Assembly (NCBI RefSeq): GCF_014649795.1
Contig: NZ_BMTS01000002.1
Span: forward strand, 620,001 to 684,000
Direction of reading: 5' to 3'
Length of the DNA: 64,000 nucleotides
Origin: Streptomyces melanogenes
Lineage (GTDB): Bacteria > Actinomycetota > Actinomycetes > Streptomycetales > Streptomycetaceae
Below are positions 10,713 through 18,461 of the stretch, piece after piece. The notes under the pieces are model-generated. The model saw nothing but the letters and a program-made list of their open reading frames with translations, was not told the DNA's origin and searched no databases. The translations under genes and the position numbers were made by a program. How positions within the stretch are numbered: position 1 is the first letter of the stretch; every line of letters starts with the position of its first letter.

Positions 10713-10901
10713 TGTGGGCAATCGTGCCGCTGGGGCGGCACGGGTGGGCACAGCGGCACGCGGCGCACGCCGCCAAGTGCAACCCGCCCGGCCCCAGCCC
10801 GTTCCCGCGGCGCCGGTCGTGGTGGGGGGAGTGCTCACCCGCGCACGCGGGTCGCCGCTGTGCCCACCCGTGCCGCCCCTAGCGGCACGCATGCCCACAG
10901 C
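10713..10901. repeat. Long near-perfect inverted repeat (cruciform-forming)
   Basis: A 34-nt left arm (10724-10757) and a 35-nt right arm (10854-10888) match with only a one-base bulge, separated by 96 nt; pairing continues outward through TGCCCACAG-type sequence to about 10713 and 10901. Each arm also contains a smaller hairpin (GTGCCGC-TGGG-GCGGCAC). It lies in the 298-base gap between the start of the NmrA-like gene and the end of the HD-domain gene, both on the minus strand. It is unrelated in sequence to the common palindromic repeat of this window. It could be a terminator/attenuator or the remnant of a mobile element. Confidence 0.75.
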
Positions 10902-10928
10902 GGCGTGGGGGGGAGGAGGGGGGAGGGG

Positions 10929-11534
10929 CTACGCCCGGTCCAGGCCGTTCCCCAGTGCTCGCGTCTCCCAACCCCCCGCAACCAGCTCCCCCGCCGCACA
11001 CCCCGGCTTCCGCCGGGCCTGGTCGTGGAACAGGGATACGAACTTGGACGCGAAGCCCAGTCGGGGGTACGCGGCCACCAGCTCCGCCTGGAAGGCGGGG
11101 GAGAACGCCGAAAGCCCCGTACCGGACACGTCCGCGCTCGTCCCCACCTGCAGCAGCCGGCTCTCCACGTCCACCTCCGGCGACACGTCGTCCCGCATGT
11201 GCAGCACGATCAGCTCGGCCGCCCGGTCGCGGCGCGCGTCGGGCCAGCCGAGGCCCGCCGTGAAGACGCGGGCCAGATGGCCACCCGCCTCCTCGAACGG
11301 CAGGGTGTGGCTGTCGAAGGGCGGCATGAGGGACAGGTCGTGCAGGAGCGAGGAGACGAAGAACAGCTCCCGGTCGTAGTCGAGGCCCCGCTCCTCCGCC
11401 CACGCCGCACCGAAGAAGTACGACCGCACCGAGTGGTGGTACAGCGCCTCGTCCGCGTACTCCGCGCAGACCAGCCGCGCCGCCTCCGCCGCGTGCCCCT
11501 CGGGCACCTTGATCCCCGCGACCTCGGTCAACAT
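10929..11534 (-). CDS. HD-domain protein, putative metal-dependent phosphohydrolase
   Basis: About 201 aa. The HD signature is visible: HHSVRSYFFG near residue 32, SLLHDLSLMP (the His-Asp pair), and a later HM..D and HDQARRKPG region. Such proteins usually hydrolyse phosphate esters, often nucleotides, although many cyanamide-hydratase-like relatives exist. I prefer the ATG at 11534, which has GGTGGGG upstream and matches the expected N terminus; ATG at 11573 and TTG at 11594 are in frame alternatives. It is divergent from the racemase gene. Confidence 0.75.
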   Translation of the reverse strand: MLTEVAGIKVPEGHAAEAARLVCAEYADEALYHHSVRSYFFGAAWAEERGLDYDRELFFVSSLLHDLSLMPPFDSHTLPFEEAGGHLARVFTAGLGWPDARRDRAAELIVLHMRDDVSPEVDVESRLLQVGTSADVSGTGLSAFSPAFQAELVAAYPRLGFASKFVSLFHDQARRKPGCAAGELVAGGWETRALGNGLDRA

Positions 11535-11622
11535 CCGCGTCCCCACCCTTCGTCGAGCTTCATCGAGCTTCATCGAGTCAAGCGACGATCCCAATCGATC
11601 ATGCCCAGCCTAGAGTGGCCGG

Positions 11623-12315
11623 ATGAAGACCATCGGACTGATCGGCGGAATGAGCTGGGAATCCAGCGCGGAGTACTACCGGCTCCTCAACGAGCTCGTA
11701 CGCGAACGGCTCGGCGGACTGCACTCCGCCCGCTGCGTCCTGCACTCCGTCGACTTCGCCGAGATCGAGGAGTTCCAGCGCGCGGGGGAGTGGGAGCGGG
11801 CGGGCGACGTCCTGGCGGCGGCCGCCAAGGGCCTGGAGGCGGCAGGCGCCGACCTCGTGCTGATCTGCACCAACACCATGCACAAGGTGGCCGACCAGGT
11901 CACCGCCGCCGTCTCCGTACCGCTGCTGCACCTGGGCGACGCGACCGCCGGGGCCGTACGGGCCCGGGGCATCCGCCGTATCGGCCTCCTCGGCACCGCC
12001 TTCACCATGGAGCAGGACTTCTACCGGGACCGGCTCCGCTCGCACGGCCTTGAGGTCATCACCCCGGACGCCGACGACCGCGCCCTCGTCCACCGCGTCA
12101 TCTACGAGGAGCTGTGCCTGGGCGTGGTCCGGGACGAGTCGCGGGCCGCGTACCAGGAGGTCATCACCCGGCTCGTCGCCGAAGGGGCCGAAGGCGTCAT
12201 CCTCGGCTGCACCGAGATCGAGCTGCTGATCCGTCAGGAACACAGCCCCGTACCGGTGTTCCCCACCACCCGCCTCCACGCGGAAGCGGCCGTCACCGCC
12301 GCGCTCGCCGACTAG
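11623..12315 (+). CDS. Aspartate/glutamate racemase family protein
   Basis: 230 aa cofactor-independent racemase of the YgeA/Asp-Glu type. It begins MKTIGLIGGMSWES, the classic nucleotide-like first strand of this family. It has both catalytic-cysteine motifs: ICTNTMHK in the middle and GCTEIELL near the C terminus. These Cys act as the acid-base pair that inverts the alpha carbon of an amino acid. The preferred amino acid cannot be read from sequence. It stands alone between the divergent HD gene and the glycan operon. A D-amino acid role in wall synthesis or in amino-acid catabolism is possible. Confidence 0.88.
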   Translation: MKTIGLIGGMSWESSAEYYRLLNELVRERLGGLHSARCVLHSVDFAEIEEFQRAGEWERAGDVLAAAAKGLEAAGADLVLICTNTMHKVADQVTAAVSVPLLHLGDATAGAVRARGIRRIGLLGTAFTMEQDFYRDRLRSHGLEVITPDADDRALVHRVIYEELCLGVVRDESRAAYQEVITRLVAEGAEGVILGCTEIELLIRQEHSPVPVFPTTRLHAEAAVTAALAD

Positions 12316-12431
12316 GGCGACTACCGGGCGACTTTCACCGTACGGTTACAAGACGGCCGACCCGCTACCCTCCCGACATTTCCCCCGGTACCGTCCTTGG
12401 CACATGCTCACGGGGAGACCGGGGGGTCGAG

Positions 12432-13529
12432 TTGAGCAGTGGACGTGGTGGCCGGATCCGGGTGGTCAGACCCGGGGAGCTGAACGCCGGGGAGCTGGAT
12501 CTCTGGCGGGAGATACGGGCTAAGTCGGGCGCGCCCGCGAACCCGTTCATGGAGCCCGAGTTCACCCTCGCCGTCGCCCATGTGCGGCCCTCGGCGCGGG
12601 TCGCGGTGGTCCGTGAGGGGGGTGAACCCGCCGCCTTCTTCCCCTTCGAGAAGGGGCGGTTCGGACGCGGGCGGGCCATCGGGTTCGGGGTGTCCGACTG
12701 TCAGGGGATCGTCGCTCGGCCCGAACTCGACTTGCAGGCCCACGAGTTGCTTCGGGCCTGCTCCCTCTCCGCCTGGGAGTTCGACAATCTGGAGGCCGGG
12801 CAGGAGCTGTTCGTCCGGGGCGCGGCCGACTCGTACCCCTCCTTCGTCGTCGACGTCGGCGCGGGGTACGAGGCGTACGAGAGCGGGCTGCGCGAGCGCT
12901 CGCCCAAGTTCTTCCGCACCACCGCCGCCAAGGAGCGCAAGCTGGGGCGGCAGGCGGGCGAGGTGCGGTTCGTCTTCGACGAGCGGGATCCGGCGGCGCT
13001 GCGGCAGCTCATGGCGTGGAAGTCCGCGCAGTACCGCCGCACCGGCCGCCGCGACCGGTTCGCGCAGGAGTGGATCAGCACCCTGGTGCGCTACCTCGCG
13101 CACACCGGCGCGCCCGGCTGCTCCGGCGTCCTGTCCGTCCTCTATGCGGCTGACCGCCCGGTCGCCGCCCACTTCGGGCTGCGCTCGCGGACGGTCCTGT
13201 CGTGCTGGTTCCCTTCGTACGACCCGGAGTTCGCCAAGTACTCGCCCGGGCTCGTCCTGCATCTGCGGATGGCCGGGGCGGCGGCGGCCGCCGGGATCGG
13301 GGTGCTCGACCTGGGGCGGGGGGCCGCCGAGTACAAGGACGGGCTGAAGACCGGGGAGATCCCGGTGTACGAGGGCGCGGCGGTGCGGCCGGGGGCCGGG
13401 GCCGCACTGCACTGGCTGGGCCGTGAGCCGTCCCGCCGCGCGCACGGGTTCGTCCGGGAGCGGCCCGCGCTCGCCGCCTTCGCCCAGCGCACGCTGAAGC
13501 AGGCGGGCCGCCTGCGCGGTGGGCGCTAG
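12432..13529 (+). CDS. CelD/BcsL-like (FemAB/GNAT-fold) acyltransferase
   Basis: 365 aa protein matching the Acetyltransf_6 (CelD/BcsL) type, a GNAT-like fold found with exopolysaccharide genes. Recognisable stretches are the central SPKFFRTTAAKERKLGR, the block MAWKSAQYRRTGRRDRF and the C-terminal SYDPEFAKYSPGLVLHLRM followed by LDLGRGAAEYKDGLKTGE. The probable start is TTG at 12432 behind GGGGGG; no ATG or GTG fits. It opens an operon with a glycosyltransferase, a deacetylase and membrane proteins, so it probably acylates or aminoacylates a sugar or lipid intermediate. The donor and acceptor are unknown. Confidence 0.78.
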   Translation: MSSGRGGRIRVVRPGELNAGELDLWREIRAKSGAPANPFMEPEFTLAVAHVRPSARVAVVREGGEPAAFFPFEKGRFGRGRAIGFGVSDCQGIVARPELDLQAHELLRACSLSAWEFDNLEAGQELFVRGAADSYPSFVVDVGAGYEAYESGLRERSPKFFRTTAAKERKLGRQAGEVRFVFDERDPAALRQLMAWKSAQYRRTGRRDRFAQEWISTLVRYLAHTGAPGCSGVLSVLYAADRPVAAHFGLRSRTVLSCWFPSYDPEFAKYSPGLVLHLRMAGAAAAAGIGVLDLGRGAAEYKDGLKTGEIPVYEGAAVRPGAGAALHWLGREPSRRAHGFVRERPALAAFAQRTLKQAGRLRGGR

Positions 13530-13567
13530 ACCCGCCGCACCACCCTGAAGATCACGGGGGAGTCGCC

Positions 13568-14923
13568 ATGTCACGTCGTACGGCACACGCACACGCATAC
13601 AGAGCCCACGCGCCGCTCATGCCCGAGGCCGAGGCGCTTGTCCGGGAGCAGGGGGTCCAGGGCGGCATCGGCGTCGGGGAGCTGGACCTCGACGGGCTCG
13701 ACGGCGGGGTGCTCTCACTGGCCCCCGCGCCCGGCGGGCCGCCCGTCGGGGAGGGGGAGGTCTACGTCCTCGTCCGGTTCCGGGGCCGCCCGGTCGGCAC
13801 CGTGATCGGCCGGGTGAGACCCGGTGAGGACGCCGCCGAGGTGCTGGCCGCCGCCGCCCGCAAGCAGCTCGCCGGGCATGTGCCGCCGGACGGGCGGCCC
13901 GCGACGCCGGTGCGGTTGCCGCGCGCCAGCGTCGTCGTCGCCACCCGCGAGCGGGCCGGGCAGCTCGCCCGCGCGCTGGACTCGCTGCTCGCCCAGGACC
14001 ACCCGGACTACGAGATCGTGGTTGTCGACAACAACCCGCTGACCGCCCAGACCCGCGAGCTCGTCGAGGGAAGCTACGCGGCGCAAGGCGTGCGCTATGT
14101 CCGCGAGCCCGTGCCCGGCCTCGCCGCCGCGCACAACCGGGGCGTGGCCGTGGCAGAGGGAACGATTCTGGCGTTCACCGACGACGACGTGGTCGCCGAC
14201 CCGCGCTGGCTGAGCGCGCTCGCCGCGCCCTTCGCCGCCGACCCGGGCCTGGGCTGCACGACCGGGCTGATACTGCCCGCCCGGCTGCGCACACCCGCGC
14301 AGATCCTCCTGGAGAGCCACGGCGGGTTCACCAAGGGGTTCGCGCCGCGCTGCTTCGACCCGGCCCGGCCGCCCGCCGACGAGCCGCTGTTCCCGTTCAC
14401 GGCGGGCCGGTTCGGCTCCGGCGCCAACATGGCCTTCCGGGCCGACGCCCTGCGCGCCGTCGGCGGCTTCGACCCGGCGACCGGCACCGGGACCCCGGCC
14501 CGGGGCGGCGACGACCTGTACGCGTTCGCGCGCGTGGTCGTCGCCGGGCACCGGCTCGGCTACACGCCCGAGGCGCTGGTCTGGCACCACCACCGCGAGA
14601 CCTGGCAGGACCTGGAGAACCAGGCGTACGGGTACGGCGCCGGGCTCACCGCCTACCTCACCGCGCTCCTGGTGCGCCGCCCCGCCCTGCTGCCCGCGCT
14701 GCTCGCCCGGCTGCCGCGCGGCCTCGCCCACGCCCGCGCCATCAGCGCCCACCGGGACGCGGGCGCGCAGTCGGTGCCGGGCGAGCACGGCGCCCAGGAC
14801 TACCCGTGGCCGCGCGGCCTCTCCCGCCTTGAGCGCCGGGGCATGCTGTACGGCCCGGTCGGCTATCTGCGGGCCCGGCGCCGGGTGCGCGGGCTGCGGC
14901 GGCCCTGGGAGGCGACGCGATGA
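13568..14923 (+). CDS. Family 2 glycosyltransferase
   Basis: 451 aa. A GT-A domain starts near residue 119 (RASVVVATRERAGQLARALDSL, then YEIVVVDNNP) and includes the metal-binding FTDDDVVADPRW and the later acceptor-side RGGDDLYAFARVV. The first 110 residues form an extra N-terminal region (PVGEGEVYVLVRFRGRPVG) of unknown role, and a short hydrophobic stretch follows the catalytic domain. Start ATG 13568 is preceded by GGGGGAG. Its stop overlaps the deacetylase start (ATGA), showing translational coupling. It likely adds one sugar in assembly of a surface polymer. Confidence 0.88.
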   Translation: MSRRTAHAHAYRAHAPLMPEAEALVREQGVQGGIGVGELDLDGLDGGVLSLAPAPGGPPVGEGEVYVLVRFRGRPVGTVIGRVRPGEDAAEVLAAAARKQLAGHVPPDGRPATPVRLPRASVVVATRERAGQLARALDSLLAQDHPDYEIVVVDNNPLTAQTRELVEGSYAAQGVRYVREPVPGLAAAHNRGVAVAEGTILAFTDDDVVADPRWLSALAAPFAADPGLGCTTGLILPARLRTPAQILLESHGGFTKGFAPRCFDPARPPADEPLFPFTAGRFGSGANMAFRADALRAVGGFDPATGTGTPARGGDDLYAFARVVVAGHRLGYTPEALVWHHHRETWQDLENQAYGYGAGLTAYLTALLVRRPALLPALLARLPRGLAHARAISAHRDAGAQSVPGEHGAQDYPWPRGLSRLERRGMLYGPVGYLRARRRVRGLRRPWEATR

Positions 14924-15714
14924 CGCACCCCGTGCCGGTCCTCCTGTACCACGCCGTCATGGACGACCCGCCCGCCTGGATCGCCGAATTCACCGTGACG
15001 CCACGGCAGTTCACCGCGCACCTCGACGCGGTCGTGGCGAGCGGGCGCACCCCGGTCACCGTCGGCGCCCTCGCCGACCACTTCGCCGGGCGGGCGCCGC
15101 TGCCGCCGAGGCCCGTCGCGCTCACCTTCGACGACGGGTTCGCCGATCTGCCCGGGCCCACCGCCGACGCGCTCGCCGCGCGCGGGCTGCCCGCGACCGC
15201 GTACCTCACCACCGGCGCCATCGCCCCGAGCGGCCGTTCGCTGCTGCCCCCGGCGCCGATGATGACGCTTGACCAGGCGAAGCTCCTGGAGGAGTACGGA
15301 ATGGAGGTCGGCGGCCACACCGTCTCGCACCCCCAGCTCGACACGCTCACCGCGAAGGCCCTGCGGCGCGAACTCGCCGACTCCAAGGCGGTGTTGGAGG
15401 ACGCGCTCGGCCACGAGGTCACCCATCTCGCGTACCCGCACGGCTACAACAGCGGCGCCGTGCGCCGGGCCGCCCGCGCCGCCGGGTACGAGAGCGCCGT
15501 CGCGGTGCGGCACGCGCTGAGCTCGGACGTCGACGACGCGTACCGCATCGCCCGTCTGATCGTCCGGCGCGGCCACACCGCGGCCGACGTCGAGGCCTGG
15601 ATGCGCGGCGCCGGGGCCCGGGTGGCGCCCTACCGGGACTCGGCGGCGACGGTGGGCTGGCGGCTCTACCGCAGGGCGCGGGCGGCTGTGCGCGGCCCGG
15701 TCTTCGCGGGGTGA
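14920..15714 (+). CDS. Polysaccharide deacetylase (CE4, NodB-like)
   Basis: 264 aa. The CE4 motifs are present: LTFDDGFADLPG (the Asp-Asp metal/catalytic pair near residue 70), GGHTVSHPQL (metal His pair) and LAYPHGYNS. Such enzymes remove N- or O-acetyl groups from polysaccharides. No signal peptide is seen, so it may act on a cytoplasmic lipid-linked sugar, although some family members are exported by other means. It is coupled to the glycosyltransferase by a 4-nt overlap, so both should work on the same glycan. Confidence 0.9.
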   Translation: MTHPVPVLLYHAVMDDPPAWIAEFTVTPRQFTAHLDAVVASGRTPVTVGALADHFAGRAPLPPRPVALTFDDGFADLPGPTADALAARGLPATAYLTTGAIAPSGRSLLPPAPMMTLDQAKLLEEYGMEVGGHTVSHPQLDTLTAKALRRELADSKAVLEDALGHEVTHLAYPHGYNSGAVRRAARAAGYESAVAVRHALSSDVDDAYRIARLIVRRGHTAADVEAWMRGAGARVAPYRDSAATVGWRLYRRARAAVRGPVFAG

Positions 15715-15755
15715 GCGGCCCGGCGCGAACGCCCGGACCGGGACCGTACGACAGC

Positions 15756-15784
15756 ATCACAAAGGCGAAGCAGCTTCCTATACT
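15756..15784 (+). promoter_or_regulatory. Candidate promoter upstream of polytopic membrane protein
   Basis: ATCACA (15756-15761), 17-nt spacer, TATACT (15779-15784). The dyad GCGAAG-N12-CTTCGC (15765-15788) overlaps the -10, so binding of a regulator there could block transcription. The start codon follows about 70 nt later. Confidence 0.35.
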
Positions 15785-15853
15785 TCGCTGAAGGGACAGC
15801 CAGGGGACGGCGGCGTGACGGCCGCGCACCACATTCGTGGGGGGAGTCGCACT

Positions 15854-17776
15854 GTGCAGCAACGCGTGCCCGCGCCGGCGACCGGAAGCAGCGAGCTGCC
15901 ACCGGAGAGCGGCGCAAGCGAGGAAGGGGAGTCCGAGCGCGTCTCGAAGCGCGGGCTCCCTGATCTGATCGAAGCTCAGATCCTGTTCACGTGGCTGCCG
16001 TTGGTGCTCGCGACCGCCCTGTGGCTGTACGCGCTGCCGCACATCGACTACCGCCACATGGGCGACTGGGGCCTGCTCGACCAGCTGCCCGCCGCCTTCT
16101 TCCTCTCCCTCGTCGTCCTCACCGCCGGGTTCGTGGTCAGCCTGCGCCGGGCGGGCACCGCGCCCTGGTGGCCCGGCCTCTACAGCGTCGCCCTGCTCTT
16201 CGCCCTCAAGGCGCCCACCGCGATCCTCTACGACTCGGTCCGCTACCCGTGGGCCTCCAAGCACGACGCCGTCGTCACGCACCTGCTGGTCAACCAGGAG
16301 CTGCGGCCGGGTACCCCGCTCTCGGGCAACATGGCCGCCTACGACCAGTGGCCCGGCTTCTTCACCCTCAACTCGGCGCTGGTGCGCGCCTTCGGCGTGC
16401 AGACCACCCAGTCGTACCTGAACTGGGCGGCCCTCTTCTACGGCGTGATCCTCATCCCCGTCCTGGTGCTGGTCTACCGCACCTTCGCCGAGGACTGGCG
16501 GCTGGTGTGGACCGGCGTGTGGATCTTCGAGGTCGCCAACTGGGTGGGCCAGGACTACTTCTCGCCGCAGGGCCTGGCGCTGATCCTGCACCTGTCCGTG
16601 CTCGCCGTGGTGCTGCGCCACTTCGTGCGCCCCGGCTCGGCCGGGGACCTGCGCTCGCGGGCGCACCTGGACCCGGCGGCCGCGTCCGTGCCGCCGCCGA
16701 CGACGGCCCGCCAGCGGGCGGTCTGCGTGGTGATCCTCGCCCCGCTGATCGCCGCCATCAACTTCACCCACCAGCTCACTCCGGTGATGCTGTGCGTCTC
16801 CCTGTTCGCGCTCAACCTCACCCGCCGCTACCGCAACCCCGGTCTGCTCGTCGTCACCGGTCTGATCATGCTGGTCTGGGACCTCACGATGGGCCGCCCG
16901 CTGTTCGTGGAGACCCTGGACTCGCTCAAGGAGTCCGCGGGCAACCTCCTCAACAACTCACGGGCGGGGTACGCGGGCGAGCTCACCGGGCCCGGTCCCG
17001 TCCTCCAGGGCCGGGCGGACATCGTGATGGTCCTGGCGGTGGCCGCGCTCGCCGCCTTCGCCGTGCTGACCCGGCGCAAACTGCTCAAGAGCGCGCTGCC
17101 GCTGCTGCTGGTCTCGATCGCGCCCGTACCGATGTTCGCGATCAACGACTACGGCGGCGAAATGCTCTTCCGGGTCTATCTGTTCGGGCTGCCGGGCGCC
17201 GCGTTCTTCGCGGCGGCCGCGCTGGTGCCGGCGCCGGGCGGGGCCAGGGAGCCGGGGTACTTCGGCGTCGCACCCGTGGTGCGGCGGCGGATCTCGGCGG
17301 TGGCGCTGCCCGCCGTGCTGCTCGCCCTGGTCGCCGGGTTCCTGCCCGCGTACTACGGCAAGGAGCGGATGTACTACACCCCGCCCGCCGAGACGGCGCT
17401 GGTCACCAAGGTGATCGACGCGGCGCCGCGCGACTCGCTGATCCTCGCGGCGACCGGCTCCTTCCCGATGGCGCTGCACCGCTACGACCAGCTGGAGCAC
17501 TGGTTCTTCGTGGAGCAGGCGCTGCCGGACAACATCCGGATGCTGAAGGATCCGGCGGGGTTCCTGGAGCCGGGGTTGCCCAAGGACGGCAGACCGGCGT
17601 TCGTGCTGCTGACGCATACGCAGGATGTGTATACGGCGGGGGAGGGGCTGTTGCCCGCGGGCGGCTTCGCGGAGCTGACGTCCAAACTGTCGGCGTCACC
17701 GCGCTTCCGAGTGATCGACCGCAACGAGTACGGAACGGTCCTGCGCTACCAGCCCCCCACGACTCCTCTCCGCTGA
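15854..17776 (+). CDS. Large polytopic membrane protein, probable GT-C-type glycan enzyme
   Basis: 640 aa with a cytoplasmic N terminus of about 40 residues and many hydrophobic segments, at least a dozen by eye, spread to about residue 500, then a soluble C-terminal portion (LVTKVIDAAPRDSLILAATG, then a Pro/Asp-rich stretch). The pattern resembles lipid-linked sugar glycosyltransferases or O-antigen-polymerase/ligase-like proteins. I saw no unambiguous signature, so the function is inference from context. The GTG at 15854 is preceded by GGGGGGAG; the earlier GTG at 15815 is less likely. It is followed 21 nt later by a small membrane protein. Confidence 0.75.
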   Translation: MQQRVPAPATGSSELPPESGASEEGESERVSKRGLPDLIEAQILFTWLPLVLATALWLYALPHIDYRHMGDWGLLDQLPAAFFLSLVVLTAGFVVSLRRAGTAPWWPGLYSVALLFALKAPTAILYDSVRYPWASKHDAVVTHLLVNQELRPGTPLSGNMAAYDQWPGFFTLNSALVRAFGVQTTQSYLNWAALFYGVILIPVLVLVYRTFAEDWRLVWTGVWIFEVANWVGQDYFSPQGLALILHLSVLAVVLRHFVRPGSAGDLRSRAHLDPAAASVPPPTTARQRAVCVVILAPLIAAINFTHQLTPVMLCVSLFALNLTRRYRNPGLLVVTGLIMLVWDLTMGRPLFVETLDSLKESAGNLLNNSRAGYAGELTGPGPVLQGRADIVMVLAVAALAAFAVLTRRKLLKSALPLLLVSIAPVPMFAINDYGGEMLFRVYLFGLPGAAFFAAAALVPAPGGAREPGYFGVAPVVRRRISAVALPAVLLALVAGFLPAYYGKERMYYTPPAETALVTKVIDAAPRDSLILAATGSFPMALHRYDQLEHWFFVEQALPDNIRMLKDPAGFLEPGLPKDGRPAFVLLTHTQDVYTAGEGLLPAGGFAELTSKLSASPRFRVIDRNEYGTVLRYQPPTTPLR

Positions 17777-17797
17777 TCCGATCGGAGTGAATCCGCC

Positions 17798-18181
17798 ATG
17801 CCCCTCACCCGGAACCGCATCCGTATAGCCATGGCGCTGTCCGGCTGGGTGGCGCTGGGCGCGACCCAGTTGCCCGCCGCCACCCCGGCGCGCTGGATCC
17901 CGGTGCTCCTGTTCGTCTGCTTCGGCCCCGGTTTCGCGCTGCTCTACCCCCAGCCCGACATGCTGCGCCCCGGCGCCCGCCTGGAGGCCCTGGCCCTCGC
18001 GGCCCCGCTCAGCCTGTCCCTGGGCGCGCTGGTGTCGACGAGCCTGTTCCTGGTGAAGGGCTTCTCGTCGACGGCGTTCCTGGTGTCCCTGGCTGCCTTT
18101 GCGACGGCGGCGTCGGCGTTCCCGGGCTTGCCGCTGCCGGCGGCGACGCGGGGGGCGGTGGAGCGCCCGCGACGGCGCTAG
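17798..18181 (+). CDS. Small membrane protein, 127 aa
   Basis: Three or four hydrophobic segments (about 10-28, 33-52, 64-84, 90-108) separated by short loops, ending in ERPRRR. No motif recognised. ATG at 17798 has GGAGTG upstream (spacing about 10 nt). It follows the large membrane protein by 21 nt, so it probably belongs to the same operon and may help assemble or stabilise that protein. Confidence 0.75.
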   Translation: MPLTRNRIRIAMALSGWVALGATQLPAATPARWIPVLLFVCFGPGFALLYPQPDMLRPGARLEALALAAPLSLSLGALVSTSLFLVKGFSSTAFLVSLAAFATAASAFPGLPLPAATRGAVERPRRR

Positions 18182-18222
18182 CTTCGGCCCGGTGCGCGTC
18201 TGCGGGCCGGTGGGTGGCTGGT

Positions 18223-18432
18223 CGCGCAGTTCCCCGCGCCCCTGAGATCGCCCCTCCGGGGCGCCCAGGGGATTGCCGCGCAGCGGCACCTCTAGGGGCG
18301 CGGGGAACGGCGCGAGCAACCCACCACAACCCGCAGATCCAGAGGGGTTAGGGGCGCGGGGAACTGCGCGACCAGCCACCCACCACCCGCAGACAAACAC
18401 CGGGCCGAAAAAGGGGCGCGGGGAACTGCGCG
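18223..18432. repeat. Intergenic palindromic repeats, four copies
   Basis: Reverse core at 18223-18242 and forward cores at 18295-18314 (one change, ACGG for ACTG), 18351-18370 and 18413-18432. They lie between the convergent small membrane protein gene and the flippase gene. A hairpin-like CCCCTCCGGGGCG sits within the first pair. Confidence 0.85.
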
Positions 18433-18461
18433 ACCAGCTCACCACCGGCCCGCGGACGAAG

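Noticed and set aside
10929..11594. TTG start of the HD-domain gene giving 221 aa
   Set aside because: No ribosome site and poor fit to the HD-family N terminus; ATG 11534 is better, though 11573 remains possible.
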